DNA of 64,000 nucleotides from Rhynchonema sp. JSB1_4 (GCA_030248065.1 JASAMV010003218.1:62001-126000); one strand, 5' to 3'; shown: positions 10,261-22,292, counted from the stretch's first letter. Program-made: numbers and translations. The notes: generated from the letters alone by a model not told the origin.

Positions 10261-13200
10261 ATGTCTCCATCGATCTCACAAACTGACGGTGACGAGAGCG
10301 TGATTCGTATTCTGGTTGCGACTGACCTGCACGTTGGTTACGCCGAACGCAACCAGACAAGATGCAATGACAGCATACGGGCATTGGAGGAGGTGCTGAA
10401 ATTGGCGTTGGACAAACATTGCGATATGGTGCTTTTGGGTAAGTCAGGTTATGCTGTTGAAGGTTATCGGTGCGGGCTTGTCTCGATCACGTGACTTTCT
10501 GTGCCCGGGTTTATTCGACCTGGACTTCGGGGGCTCTATCGCCACCGCGTCCGGATGCGGTCAACGGGATGTATATGGCGATGTCTCGTTCGATACGCAT
10601 TCACGTCAGCCTGGGGACGCCAGCCACGTCGCTAAATGGTGGTACACGGAAGTGACGGACAATCACCAACACACCATCTGTTCTGGACTGTTGACAATAT
10701 GGACTGATCCCAATATGCGCCCTCTGAGCCCGACATTTGTCGTTAGACGAGGACGAGGATTAATGCATAATTTTCAGTTCTGTTAACATGTCCTGTGATC
10801 TGTCCTGATGTCCGTGATCTTTCTCTCTCCTTGGCGCTTTTTGTAGCTTTTATTTGCTGTGGTTTTGTTATAACCAGTGTTGTAACTATTTTCATTTCCG
10901 TAATTGTCCCACCCGGTCTTGTAACTTTGCTTCTATCACTAATTTACGTGCATGGTTTTATGCGTCACTGAGAGCAATAAACAAACAACAACCTGGACTT
11001 CGGCGTGATATTTATTCCCTCAGCAAGCAACGTAAACGTAAACTGAATTCGGCCAAGAAATCTCGCAATATCCTCCAGTGCAAGATGTCATGAGATGGAG
11101 GTAACGTCTACAATTGATTACCACCTTTGGCATATGTAGTAGTTGGCCATCGAATTAACTTTTGTGCGCCCTGCTCAGCTAGGAATGTTTTATGAGAACA
11201 AAAAGCTAACCCTTTTGTGACCCATCACCATCGGCGCTTCTTGTTTGTTTCATAGCGAAACGTTTGTCTCTGACTTTCACACAACAGCTTCCACAAGCAA
11301 AAATGTTTTCGCATGACAAACGCCTTCGTACGCTGATTGCAGCCGGCGATCTGTACCACGAGAACAAGCCGTCGATTAGCATCCAAAGCGAGGTGACCCG
11401 ATTGTTGCGCGATCACTGCATGAACAGCAACCCTGTGAAACTCGAATTTCTCAGGTTTGATCATTGGTGTTTTGGCACTGTAATATACAGATTGTACTGT
11501 GCAGGTGGTCTTGGCGATTCTTTTTCGAATTGGACATATTTCGGTTTTGGAGAGAGTGCAATCTTTACCAACTAAAGTCTCCTGGACGGTGAACACAGAA
11601 CTTTTGCGCTGGTCGAAATCAACATTTTCAATTAACTTCGAAATATTGTTAATTCAGCAAGACGAATGACGAGTGGCCGTAAAAAGTATGTCTGAAACAT
11701 CAGATGACTGGGCGAAGTGACTAATTTGGTACCATTTGTTGCACGCGGAATCGCCAGGCGATTTGAATGAGTTGCAAACCAATAAAATCCGGCTCACAAA
11801 GGCCATGACAGTCACCAAATTGAGGGTTGTTTTTGAAACACCCTGTACTACCCGTTAATTTCTCGTGCGGTTGCCGTCGCCGACCATACCGCCACTTGTT
11901 TTTGTCAGTGTTATCTGCTCACAACTTGCTGTTCCCAATTCACGTTTATCTGACATTGTTTCTTCGTGCTACAGTGACGCCTCCAAGAACTTCGATCATA
12001 GCCGATTTGCAACCGTCAACTATGAGGACCCGAATCTCAATATTGGCTTGCCGGTATGCCAAACTATCTGTTTTATCACTTTGGTTCTTTGTGTATTTTT
12101 CTTGAAAAAAAAAGTCGTTTATTTCATGTGTTCACTATTCACGGCAATCACGACGATCTGACTGGTCGCAACACCACTGCCCTCGATACATTGCATGAAG
12201 CTGGATTGCTCAATCTGTTTGGTTGGTCGATGGTCGTGGAAAAAGTGTCTAAGTGACATTATTTTCTCCGGTTTTACCGGCGCATTTTGGAAATCGTAAA
12301 TACCCACGTGGTGCATGGCACTGCGCTGACGATGACCTGGTGCACCACAACGCGTTGAAACGTCCGATCACCGAAACACTGCACAATTAATTAGTATTTA
12401 GTGAATTGCAGGCAAATTCACGAATGTCGATTCGATCTCGGTGGCGCCGTTGTTGTTCAGAAAGGGCGAGACGAAACTGGCGTTGTACGGCATCGGGTCA
12501 CAACGCGACGACCGGCTGCATGCCATGTTCCTCAAACACACGGTTGGTGCACAAAATTATATTGTTTTTAGTGGGGCTGAAGCAACCGACATGTGGTTCG
12601 GGAGATGTGATTCGCAAAAGTCTTTTTGTCCATAGGTGTTGCGAACAAAAACTGCTGTCTATCGTATTGTTTCGCTCAGATCAAATTCCTCCGTCCAACC
12701 GAAGACCCATCGTCGTGGTTCAATCTGTTAGCGTTGCATCAGAATCGACCAGTGCGCAACGCACGATCAACCGGCGGACATCTGCCTGAGAATGTGCTGC
12801 CGTCGTTCATGGACTTGGTCGTATGGGGTCACGAACATAAGTGTTTGATTGGTTGGTCATTGATTGCGTTATACACTATTTCTAGTGAATCGATCAAGAC
12901 CAGCACTATCACATCGTAACAGTTGGTCATTATGGGAAGCTGACGACCGTTTGGGAAAGAATACATCATTCAAAAATATTTATTCCATCAGCGACTTCAT
13001 TTCCGAGTGCTCGCTATAAAGAGTGCAGGTAGACTTTATGCCTGGCTGAGTGCAATCTTTGATTTGCCTTCATTAGTGATAGCGCGCATTCTGCGCTCTG
13101 TACCTGGGTGCGTAATTCATTTTGTGCGCAAGTAGTGACATTGATTGATGCCAAACACAAACTGATGCTATGCAACAAATTTCGACTGGCCTAAAGTTAA

Positions 13201-16200
13201 TATTAGGGACCAGAAATTGCTTTGCTTTTGCAGTCAACTCGCAATAGCGCTGATGACAGACACCCACATGGCCAGCACCGCACAGCTGTGTCCAAAAGAC
13301 AAGGGCTTCCGTTTGGAAATTACTTCTGTATAGTAAATTTCCAAATTCGCTGCCGCACAGTAAAATACGCCCCATAGTTAATGTCAAGTTTGAAACCCGA
13401 ACGCTAACCATGCGCGGCTCTGAACATTGCGCGCAGCCGCCTGGCTCGCTGGCAAGCTGCGTGTGTGTTGGCTGTCCGAATGTTTCACAAGTTGATTTTC
13501 GGGTTTAGAGCCTGACATTAACAATGGGGCGCATTTTACTGTGTGGCAGCGAATTTGGAAATTTACTATATAAGAGGTGCTACGGCAAATGATCAGTGTT
13601 CTCCTTCCTTTTTGTCCAGATCCAACCGCGTACAGCAGCGGTCATGTGGGCAGTCACATTGACGACGTCGGTGACCAGTCCGAGTTCTTCGTCACGCAGC
13701 CGGGCAGCACGGTGGCGACGTCGTTGAGTCCCGAGGAGGCCGGGGATAAGAAGGTGGCATTGGTCGAGGTCAAGGGTTGGTGATTGGTCTTCAGAGATGC
13801 TCTGTTCTGAGTTATGAATTCATGAGACTGGGCATGCTTGAATTATGGCACAACACCTGCTACGGGTGCGTCAGGCGGGTTTATAGACGCGGCCGCGGAT
13901 GCTCTCGATTAAACACAACAAACTTAACTATCTACACGGATGATTGCACTGACCTTTGAGCTACCGTGCTTCACGTGGCTCGATGACACGTTTGGTGGCG
14001 GCCCTGACAAATTGTTTTGGCATGCCACGTCCACAGAATGACTCATCCGCAACTTGTTGCGCCAAACCGTACATTTCCGGTCAATCAAGCAGGCACCAAG
14101 TTTCGCCTGATTCCGATCACGTTGCAAACGACGCGACAGTTCTATTTCAAAGAGATTGTTCTGGACGACGTTGATGGGTTGAAACTGCCGAACAAGAAGC
14201 AAAGAAAGCTACTTGATGAAGTGGTAAGGTCATGTTTCATCCAGAATATTGATTAACGGTAGCGCGAGCGACACGTTTGCAAACAATAGTTTTTTCGTTG
14301 TCTGTTTGGACCTGTCTTCACAAACGAGTGGTGCACCAGGTCATCGTCAGACCTCAAGCTCCTGTGCTGGTTACATTCTCTGTTTCCAATTTCTTGAAGT
14401 AAAAATTCGCTCACACTCTTGTCATGCATATAACAGGAAAACTGTAGGTTCTAGTATGGGTTCCAGTCCCGGCGCTATTCACGTCACCCCTCACATGCAA
14501 AAAGGTCTTATCTTAGTGTGAAAGATCGCGTTGTGGCTCGCAATGCCTAATAGACATTTCTAATCATTTTCAGGATGAAATATACGTGCGCAAATGCATT
14601 GATGAGTTGATCGCGAAGGCAGAGCAAGAACGACGTCCGCATCAACCACCATTGCCATTGATTCGCGTTCGGGTGGTGTACAGTGGCAAATGGGTGAACT
14701 ATGAGGTGTGTTTGCTGGGGGAGGATAGATTTGGTGACCATATGCCCGGACCTGATATCGGACCTCGGACCCATCGATTGCTGATAACGTGCGCAATGTT
14801 AGTTGTGCAAACGCTCTTTCTGTAATCAAACCTGGTACTTGTGGCCACACTTTGTAAGTATGATCGATCATCATTATCGATCCGATTTGCAGCAAATGAG
14901 CGTGAACGCATTGCGTCATCACTACGTCAATCGTGTGGCCAATCCGAACGATGTTGCCATCGTCGTACGTAAGGAGCAACGTCGCACCAAAGGCACGACT
15001 GCGGCCGACATGCAACAACGGGCGCTGGACAGAGACAGCAAACAGTTGACAGCGACTGTCGAGGATATTGTGAGTCGGGAATGATTGGAATTGGACAAAA
15101 TACATTTGATGTTGACATAATGTTTATCGTAAACTGTATATCATACCTGGCGATAAGGCTCGGTCTGTCCGTGGCCACGGCTTTTTTCGTATTGTTCTTG
15201 TAATTATTGTGTTGTAATTGCACAATTCTTCTAATTCTGCTTGTAATTATTCTTCATTGTGCCTGTAAACAATACAAGGACCCAACCCTATTTGTTTGAT
15301 TACCTGTTTGCAATGTTTCAGGTGAAGGACTACTTCCGTCGTCAAGAGCAGGACGGCGAGACGAGTCGCGCTCTGTCGGTGATCCCCGAGTCGGTGCTGA
15401 GCGAGGCGGTGAAGGAGTTTGTGTTGAAGGAGGACAGCAATATTATTGGTTGGCTTGTCGATCGACTGTTATCACGCTCAATGTTGTTGTTGTTTTTCTG
15501 TTGTTCACAGTTCCCAAGATTCCTACTTGCGAGATATATTATGTCATGTGTTGCTGCATAGCACGTGGATGCAGCTCACTGTCTTGTTAAAAGTCGAGAA
15601 GCTACATATGGGATGTGTCGCACGTCGATGTCCTGCACAAAGGTCGATCATAAATAGACAGGTGCCCTATGCCCATGCACCTGCTATGTTTATACATTGT
15701 GCAAATAACTGAATTCGCGCAGGCAACGTGATCAGCGAGAAGCTAGCGTTGGTGCAGCGGCGATTCGACACGACGTTGGATGAAAATGAAGAATTGAGGG
15801 ACGAACAGGACGAGGAGACGTTGCTGGATGGGGTCGGTTGCGGGGTCACATATTTGATGTTTTTTGCAATTACATCGATGGGGGGGGAGAGTCCCGAGAA
15901 CTGGAATGGATGAGATTGCACCTGGTAATCGGAATCGGATCGATTGACGTGGTGCGGGTCCACATACGATCGTTAGGTTTATTGCCGAGCAAGTTGTCGA
16001 TCACAACGACATACCTACGTATTGTGCTGCACTTGTTTATGCTGTTTGCAGATTGCACCCCAGACCGAGAAGTGCTTTTGTTTGCTGTATCATTGTGAAG
16101 GCATGCACCGGTTGGTTGACAACTCAACATTATAACCTCAGATCCACACAATGATCAGTGCGCATCAACGAACGCTGATCGAAACGAGCACGCGCCAACG

Positions 16201-16276
16201 ACCGCGACCAACAACGACAGGCACGAATAGTGGGGAGAATGCGAGTGGGTCGGACAGTGAACCAATGGATTTGTGA
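10261..16276 (+). CDS. MRE11: Double-strand-break repair nuclease MRE11
   Basis: MRE11 is the Mn-dependent nuclease of the MRE11-RAD50-NBS1 complex in the nucleus. Exons: 10261-10438, 11343-11454, 11975-12053, about 12128-12244, 12412-12542, 12680-12842, 13620-13775, 14093-14223, 14574-14705, 14893-15069, 15322-15448, 15723-15832 and 16142-16276, roughly 550 codons. All phosphodiesterase motifs are present: [25 protein letters not shown] and WGHEHK. SQPGS-like [13 protein letters not shown] and the capping domain ([13 protein letters not shown]) follow. The C-terminus is acidic ([10 protein letters not shown]) and lacks the long Gly-Arg-rich tail of vertebrates. The edges of the exon near 12128-12244 do not fit GT...AG (see findings). 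The start codon matches the N-terminal position in the human protein. Confidence 0.95.
13329..13570. mobile_element. MITE in an MRE11 intron
   Basis: A ~242-bp element with inverted ends beginning TATAGTAAATTTCCAAATTC and continuing as a near-perfect inverted repeat of about 60 bp (GCTGCC.CACAGTAAAATRCGCCCCAT). The centre is unique and GC-richer. It lies in the 777-bp intron between the exon ending GHEHK and the exon with TQPGS. A TA is duplicated at the tips. Confidence 0.85.
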
Positions 16277-16794
16277 TTGTAGGTGAATAATGAATTGCTG
16301 GTCACGGATAAACAGCAGCCGAAGGAAGTCTATGATCAAGATAGTGGCCTGACAAACAACTATACCGCTGTTTTGTCCGCACCCGTTTGTCTTGTGACGC
16401 CGATTTTGGCCCGCTGGGATTTGTGATGTGATCGGATATTTCTGTTGGTCCATGTTGGTTTGTGCGACTTACCTCGGTTGTAAGGGTTGATTATTATTCA
16501 GGGCCATTATTTTACTTTCTATTCATACCCACGTCCTGATTAACATATGGCAACAAAACTTTGTTGATCTCAATTTATGTACTGGCCAATCGACTGGCGT
16601 TTTTACCTTGAGGTGAATAATGATAAAAATCTTGTCAAACGTAGTTGTGAAATGCCACTATTTACATACAGATCACAGCATTTACAAGCCCATGATGCTA
16701 TGTCGTTGTAGTAAACGACCTAGTGGAAGCTGAGCGAAAATAGAACATCACTGAAAGGAGGACCAGGTGTTGAACAATAATTGAGAGTCGCACA
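16277..16794. other. Convergent 3' flanks of MRE11 and ADO
   Basis: About 520 bp between two stop codons facing each other. I see no coding exon or clear repeat. Two copies of AGGTGAATAATGA occur (near 16280 and 16611). It presumably contains both 3' UTRs. Confidence 0.4.
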
Positions 16795-18464
16795 TCATCG
16801 TTGCTCTGTTGGTGGCCAATTGATTGTCCAATAAGTGTCCGGACTTGGCACCGGCTGTAAGTGCACAACATCACCGGGGTTCGGCTCGGGATGGGAGGGA
16901 TCGGGCACGGGCCTGACAATATTAGAATCACGGATATTATCACTCCATCTATGAGCATCGCGCAGTTTTCTCGTCGTTTTCTCTCAAAATGCTTTCAAAA
17001 ATCCGATGTGACCAAGTCCAGAACAGACCGCAGAACAGACATCACCAAGTTCGCTACCAGAAATTCTCATTCTTTGTTGCCTCAGTGAACAATGACAGTC
17101 CTCGTTGAGTACCTGTAGTAGTGACAATCTCTGGTCGTGGTTTCATAACTGGGTGTGAGCACATCAAAGAACACCAAAGGCACCTCGTCTGATATGTTCT
17201 GTATTTCGTGTACGTTGCCCACATCAGGCCGCAGCACGTGTGTTTCGTCGCTCGACGATAAAATCTGTGAACAGTGTTTCTTTTTTTTTCAGCAAATAGG
17301 AGGCAAGTTCAGATATCTCATCGTGAAAGGAAAACCAGTAATTTTAGAAAAAAGCACGTTTTGTGTGCAACACACAAATTATAAACGCGTCAAAAATGAT
17401 AAATTTGGCGGACCAGCAGAAAATAAAGTGATTGCTATACGAGGTGCACTAATCGCAAGCAAGCCAAGCATTTGGAAGTGGGAACTTTCTGGCCCACAGA
17501 ATTCACTAGGTTATGACCCAAACCTAAAAAGTTCCCACTGCACGAGTCAACAAGGCACTAACCGTTGTCGAGTGATAGACAGCAGGTATGCGCAACGAGG
17601 TGTCATCGCCAGACATTTGCGATGTTTCACGCGTGTGTTCACCGGTGGTTGGCCAGGAATACGATGTGACACGCGCCTGGCCACGCAGAACGCGCAGAAA
17701 GCCATACATGCCTGCAACAGAACATTGAACCATTATTTTTTTGCGCTCGCTCTTTCAAACCCCATCCGGTGCAAATGGTTGCTCAGGCTGATCCTTGATG
17801 TGATTCACTCTGATCAACATCCAAACAGTCTATAAAATCTGATATGAACAGCAATAGCATCAGTTTCGGAGCAATTTCGCTGTCCGTGAAGTACAAACTG
17901 ATATTCAGCTGGTTTTTACCAAACAGCCACAATTTGAATTTCCAGCTTGCGCTAGTCGGTATTTTTGTCAGACGCTCCGGTAAAATATGACCAAGCAAAA
18001 AATCCGCAGCAAACAGCAATGAAATTAATTAAAAAAATCACGACTGGGGGACATAATCAAACTTCATTGACTGACTTGGACTCACCAACGTGATCGTGCA
18101 GCGGCAGCCGGCTGTTGGAGTCGCGCAAGCAGAATATGATGAACGTGAGCAGTGGTTCGTGATGCAATTCAACGACAAAGCAGGGCGACGAACGATTATG
18201 ATGCGAATGGGCGGGCGAATGGTAACGATCGAAATCGGCACGACTCGGAAAGCGAACGCCGAAATCGGCCGGAATCAATCGATCGACCAGAGTGCGAACT
18301 TGAGTGATTGCAGATTCGATCTCGTCACAGGACGAGCGAGGCTCGGACGGATTCACTGACGAGTGACTGTCGCACAACACGCGCGCCGCTCGACGTGCGC
18401 ACGACAACAGTTCGCGTAAGGTTCGATTGTTCTGGATTGATTGACTGACGCGACCCAAACTCAT
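16795..18464 (-). CDS. ADO: 2-aminoethanethiol / N-terminal cysteine dioxygenase
   Basis: ADO is a non-haem Fe(II) enzyme that oxidises cysteamine and N-terminal cysteine residues with O2, acting as an oxygen sensor. Four exons with consistent phases, 18086-18464, 17563-17711, 17113-17264 and 16795-16912, give 265 residues, close to human ADO (270). The metal-binding histidines are visible: PLHDHVG, split by the first intron, and GNVHEI in exon 3. Exon 2 begins GMYGFLRVLRGQARVTSYSW; exon 3 ends FFDVLTPSYETTTRDCHYYR, the family's C-terminal strand. Exon 4 encodes DTYWTINWPPTEQR and then the stop. The first ~70 residues are a basic N-terminal region. The vertebrate gene is intronless, so the introns are a point of difference. 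Confidence 0.93.
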
Positions 18465-18559
18465 CTTTCAGCCACTCGCATCGTTCGTTGGCCAGGTTTT
18501 TGATGATTTTTTGGATGGGTAATTCTAAAGTGACTCCTTGGTCAAATAGGCCTTTCAAC

Positions 18560-19130
18560 TAACCAAAAAAATCGTATTTTTTCATCAATTGGCCGTGTTG
18601 GGCCTTTTTCGGGCCGGCCATCCCGCGGTCAGCGAGTACGGCCCGATCTTCCAATGTACAAATCTCCGACTCCGGTCCGACCAAGAAGTCTAAAGTTGCA
18701 GCCCCCGGCCCCCAACCCCGACCGTCGAGCTGGGCCGAGGACTGAGTGCTCTGCATCCGATCCTATTCGATTCAGTGGTGTCGTTGAGAAATCGAAATTT
18801 TCCCGTACCCAGCCCAATTTTCGGGAAATTTCCCATACATACTCCTTCCCATACCAGGGTGGGGTTTTCATCAAAAAATTCCCATACCCGAGGGGGGTTT
18901 GAAAAAATGTCCCCAAAAATTTTCTGAAAGTACCAAAAAGTGGTCTAAAAGTGCAAGAGAGTTCACAATACCGATTTTTAGGCCCACCCCATACCCAATA
19001 CCTGGCCTCTGGCCCAATACCCAATACTCAATTACCCAATACCAACTGAGCAGACCCACCCAATACACAATACCAGGCGTGGCACCCAATACCTGACCCA
19101 ATACCAAAAGTTGAAGATCATCTGGGAAAA
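18560..19130. repeat. Low-complexity repeat block with CCCAATACC units
   Basis: From about 18980 to 19105 the sequence is dominated by CCCAATACC and variants (AATACCCAATACTC, CCCACCCAATAC). Upstream is a pyrimidine-rich stretch with recurring CCCATAC and TTTTCCCG. No coding potential beyond the repeat frames. The same unit reappears at 20797-20895 and, inverted, at 21508-21535. Confidence 0.75.
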
Positions 19131-19465
19131 TTTTGACTTTTTGGTCGTTTAAAATGATGACGAAAGTGTTTTTCTATCATTTGAGAAGCAAGTTCAGTTG
19201 TCTGGTATAGACACTCGAAAGAATTTCTTATCAGAAAAACCATCAATTTGAGGGAAAAACTAAATTCAAATTCAAGTTTTATCTGCACGCTTTCGCAAAG
19301 ACCTTTACACAAGATCCGGAGAAACCCTAAAAAATGAACATGAGTATTAATAAATGAAAATGTGAACATGAACGAACAAACGACAAAGAAAACGTACCGG
19401 CGAGATTCAACCAACCAAACTAATGAAGAGAACAAACGTAACGAGCAATAAAGTCGGCAACAGAT

Positions 19466-19894
19466 CAGGGTAGTACTTGGGGGGGGGGGTGGGGGGGGGC
19501 ATCTATCTATCGTCAACACTTGTGGGCAAATCTATCTATCGTCAACAAATTATGGGAACAATCTATCTATCGTCAACACATTTCGACCCCAAAATGGGTA
19601 TTTTTGCCTCAAAATGGCTCAAAATCGGTATTTTTGTCCTAAATAGGCAAAAAATCGCGCGCTACGCGCGGATTTAGTACATCTATATACATTTCCATTA
19701 ATATTTACACATTATTACCTACTTAATGCACTATACTATACCTTGATTTTTGGCGACCCCCCCCACCATCTATCTATCGTCAACAAGTTTGGGTCGACCC
19801 CCCCCAGATTTCGGACTTGGGTCATCTATCTATCGTCAACACATTTCGGGTCCCAATCTATCTATCGTCAACACCCTGACCAAGTACTACACTG
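19466..19894. mobile_element. hAT-like element with ATCTATCTATCGTCAACA repeats
   Basis: Ends CAGGGTAGTACTTGG and CCAAGTACTACACTG form an imperfect inverted repeat. An exact 8-bp direct repeat, CAACAGAT, flanks it at 19458-19465 and 19895-19902. The core carries seven copies of ATCTATCTATCGTCAACA separated by G- or C-rich linkers and a short AT-rich middle with the palindrome TCGCGCGCTACGCGCG. No transposase. Confidence 0.85.
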
Positions 19895-20061
19895 CAACAG
19901 ATGACGGAATATTGATGATTATCTGAAAAGCAGCAACCCAGTGACTGAGGGGATCAGTCAACGACGGCTGAAAATTTTGAAGAAATGTGGCGAGAAACTA
20001 GGTCTCGACCACGTGAGTTTAGTTTAGTTTTGAAGGCCGCAGTTGAGGCAGCAGAGACCAC

Positions 20062-20493
20062 CAGTGTGGTGGCAGGCCAATCGACCCAAGATACCCTAGG
20101 GGGGGGAAGGTTTCGGACTTACTCGAGATACCCCCCAGAGGCTACCCAAGATACCCCTATGGTCCGTCAAAAGGCGAAAAAAGGCCGTTTTTTGCATGCA
20201 ATTTTACTGCAAAATTGGCCTAAAAATGGGTATTTTTTGACATTTTTGCCGAAAATTGGCCTAAAATGAGCATTTTTGGGTGTTTGCGCGCGGAGCGCGC
20301 GATTTTTGGGGGTCCCGAGGTCGAAAAACACCTATTTTTGCCTTTGAAAACCATAAATCTACTTACTCGAGATACCCTTTGGGGTCGGCTCGAGATAGAT
20401 ACCCTTCCCCCCATCCCCCCCCTAAGGGTTGACTCGAGATAGATACCCCTTAGGGGGGGAATCCCCCCCATCCCCCCCCCAGCCACTACAGTG
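20062..20493. mobile_element. hAT-like element with ACTCGAGATACCC repeats
   Basis: Ends CAGTGTGGTGGCAGG and CCAGCCACTACAGTG are an imperfect inverted repeat, flanked by the exact 8-bp duplication GAGACCAC at 20054-20061 and 20494-20501. The core has five or six units of ACTCGAGATA(GATA)CCC with G-runs and a central palindromic GCGCGCGGAGCGCGC. It interrupts the LINE reading frame, which joins in frame when one target copy and the element are removed. Confidence 0.88.
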
Positions 20494-20796
20494 GAGACCA
20501 CACTCTCTGGGAGCCCGTTCCAGAGGTCCCACGACGCGATATGCCCAATACCCGGACAAGTCCGGACCCGCCCCATGAGCCCGACACAACCTAACCTGTG
20601 GGAGTGCCCTCGGGTTGGGCGGCCGGTGTCACGTGATGGAAAGAATGATTCCTTGGTTACCCCAGGTATGAGACCATGAACGACCTTGTACACAAGCACA
20701 AGATCGTTCACGGTCCGGCGATAAATTAGGGATAAATTACTAGAAAAAATTAGACAAATTATGGGTCATTGGTATTGCCTAAATGGAATCGCACCC

Positions 20797-21535
20797 ACCC
20801 AATACCCAATACCAAGCGCGCCACCCAATACCCAATACCAATACCAGGTATTGGGTCAGTATTGGGTCCCAATACCACACCCAATACCAGTTACCGTAAA
20901 AACCTAAACAGAAGGGGGGCTCTATTAACTCACTGACCCCATTTTGGGGGGCTCTATTACGGGGGGGCCTCTATTAATTCACTGACCCGAACCTGAAAAA
21001 TTGTTCCCAGAAATACCCCCCAAAAAAGGGGTTTGATTGAAAGGATGTTTTTTCGCTTGTTGTCATCTCGTGTGCGCCATTGATCACTGATTTTTCGCCT
21101 GTCGTTGCTGTTTTTGGTTGGTTTAAAATTTCTCTGGTACGTTTTGTCGTTTGTTCATTCATGATTATCATTGTGTTGCGTACACTCGTTTATTTTTCAG
21201 GTGTTTTCCGGATCTCGTTGTAGGTCTTTGCGTGAGCTTGCAAATAAAATTTGAATTTGAATTTGAACTTGTAATCGCATTTATTCGTGTCTATTCGTCA
21301 ATAGAAGGCGTATTATGTGCTCTGAACGAACAACAAACGTGCATAAATGTACCTGTACACCACTATCAAGCCTTAATACACTACAGTATAGGGGATGTTA
21401 CTTAGGGGGGCTCTGGGGGGGGGGGCTCTATTAATTCACTGACCCCTTTTTGGGGGGCTGTGTATTACGGGGGGCTCTATTCCGGGGGGGCTGTATTTAG
21501 GTTTTTACGGTATTGGGTATTGGGTATTGTGCCTA
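20797..21535. repeat. Nested inverted-repeat block (CCCAATACC / ACCGTAAAAACCTAAA)
   Basis: CCCAATACC units at 20797-20895 and their complement at 21508-21535 bracket an inner inverted repeat, ACCGTAAAAACCTAAA at about 20893 and TTTAGGTTTTTACGGT ending at about 21512. Within it, GGGGGGCTCTATTA(ATTCACTGACCC) units occur near both ends, and a LINE 3' end with a TTGAATT tail occupies about 21050-21275. I read this as an element inserted within a minisatellite-like element, itself hit by a LINE. Confidence 0.65.
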
Positions 21536-21882
21536 TGCCTAGTTCGATACCCATGAAGATTTTTCGCCATTTTGACTGAAGGAACATTTGTCCGCGAAAA
21601 TAAATTACCGATAATGTTTTCGCTGCCGTAACAACCTGAACTGAGCCCCCGGCCCGGAATAACTGGCATGTAAAATTTGAATTTGAATTTGAATTCTCCC
21701 TCCCACATCCATAAAATTCTATTTCTTTTCTAATTCAAAGCGGAGGAGAAGCGGTTTTTCGCAACGCGACGCATTTTTGTCTTTATGCACGACAGCGAAA
21801 CCACCAGGCACAGTTCATTTTCATTCCATTCACCATATCGCAACATCTTTTGGCTGGCAGCCATGGAAATCCAGCCGGTCAT

Positions 21883-22292
21883 CATGCTTTCCTCCTTAAG
21901 TACTATGTCAACACTTTTTTCGCCTAAGTCCGCCCTAACAGAAAAACCTAAGTCCGCCCTAACAGAAAAACGTCTGAGTATAAAACGCTGAAAATATCTT
22001 GGATTGGATTACCTTGTGTCTTGCACCGGCTTGCCTCAAACTTTTTTCATTTTTTCTCCTCCTGTGAAAATATGTGGGCTCCGTGAAACATCACAAAGCA
22101 ACGAGTTGAAAATCCATTCCCTAAATCTGGGTTTCTGATACCTTGCCTTCATTTTCCAAAAAAATGGCTGCGAACAAACGCGGTCACCATTCAATTGTAG
22201 AGGCACTTTAAGGCCATGTCAACACTTCTGCTGCTCTTAAGTACTGAAAATGCGAAAAATGTGTTGACATAGTACTTAGGGAGGAAAGCATG
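21883..22292. mobile_element. MITE with CATGCTTTCCTCC ends
   Basis: The left end CATGCTTTCCTCCTTAAGTA followed by CTATGTCAACAC is matched in inverse by GTGTTGACATAGTACTTAGG and GAGGAAAGCATG at the right. The second arm has an additional internal partial copy near 22215-22245. The interior is unique and non-coding. A direct repeat CCTAAGTCCGCCCTAACAGA occurs twice near 21925-21970. Confidence 0.75.

Larger units (their letters stand above)
19258..20711 (-). mobile_element. 3' fragment of a non-LTR retrotransposon (LINE), split by two insertions
   Basis: On the minus strand a reading frame starts at 20711 with MNDLVLVYKVVHGLIPGV and continues through TRGHSHRLG to GLPESVVS, the conserved region after the reverse transcriptase in CR1/jockey-type LINEs. 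It is cut at 20494 by a hAT-like element. Past that element the frame resumes as AASTAAFKTKLTW and ends at a stop near 19977, the classical end of such ORF2 proteins. The 3' UTR is interrupted again by the element at 19466-19894 and ends in the (TTGAATT)-type tail near 19260-19285. The 5' part is missing. Related 3' ends occur at 21050-21275 and, tail only, near 21665-21700. Confidence 0.8.

Noticed and set aside
14560..15105. A 181-codon minus-strand frame inside MRE11
   Set aside because: Shadow of MRE11 exons on the plus strand, whose conserved residues are clear.
16030..16098. Extra MRE11 exon ([17 protein letters not shown])
   Set aside because: Open and in phase, but unlike the MRE11 C-terminus and it reaches a stop; the acidic exon 16142-16276 joins 15832 directly in phase.
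17783..18019. A minus-strand frame (LFAADFLLGHILPERL...) as exon 2 of ADO
   Set aside because: It does not continue the HDHxG motif, whereas 17563-17711 gives GMYGFLRVLRG in phase.
19498..19880. CRISPR-like array of ATCTATCTATCGTCAACA
   Set aside because: Spacing is irregular, linkers are low-complexity G/C runs, and the array sits inside a hAT-like element.
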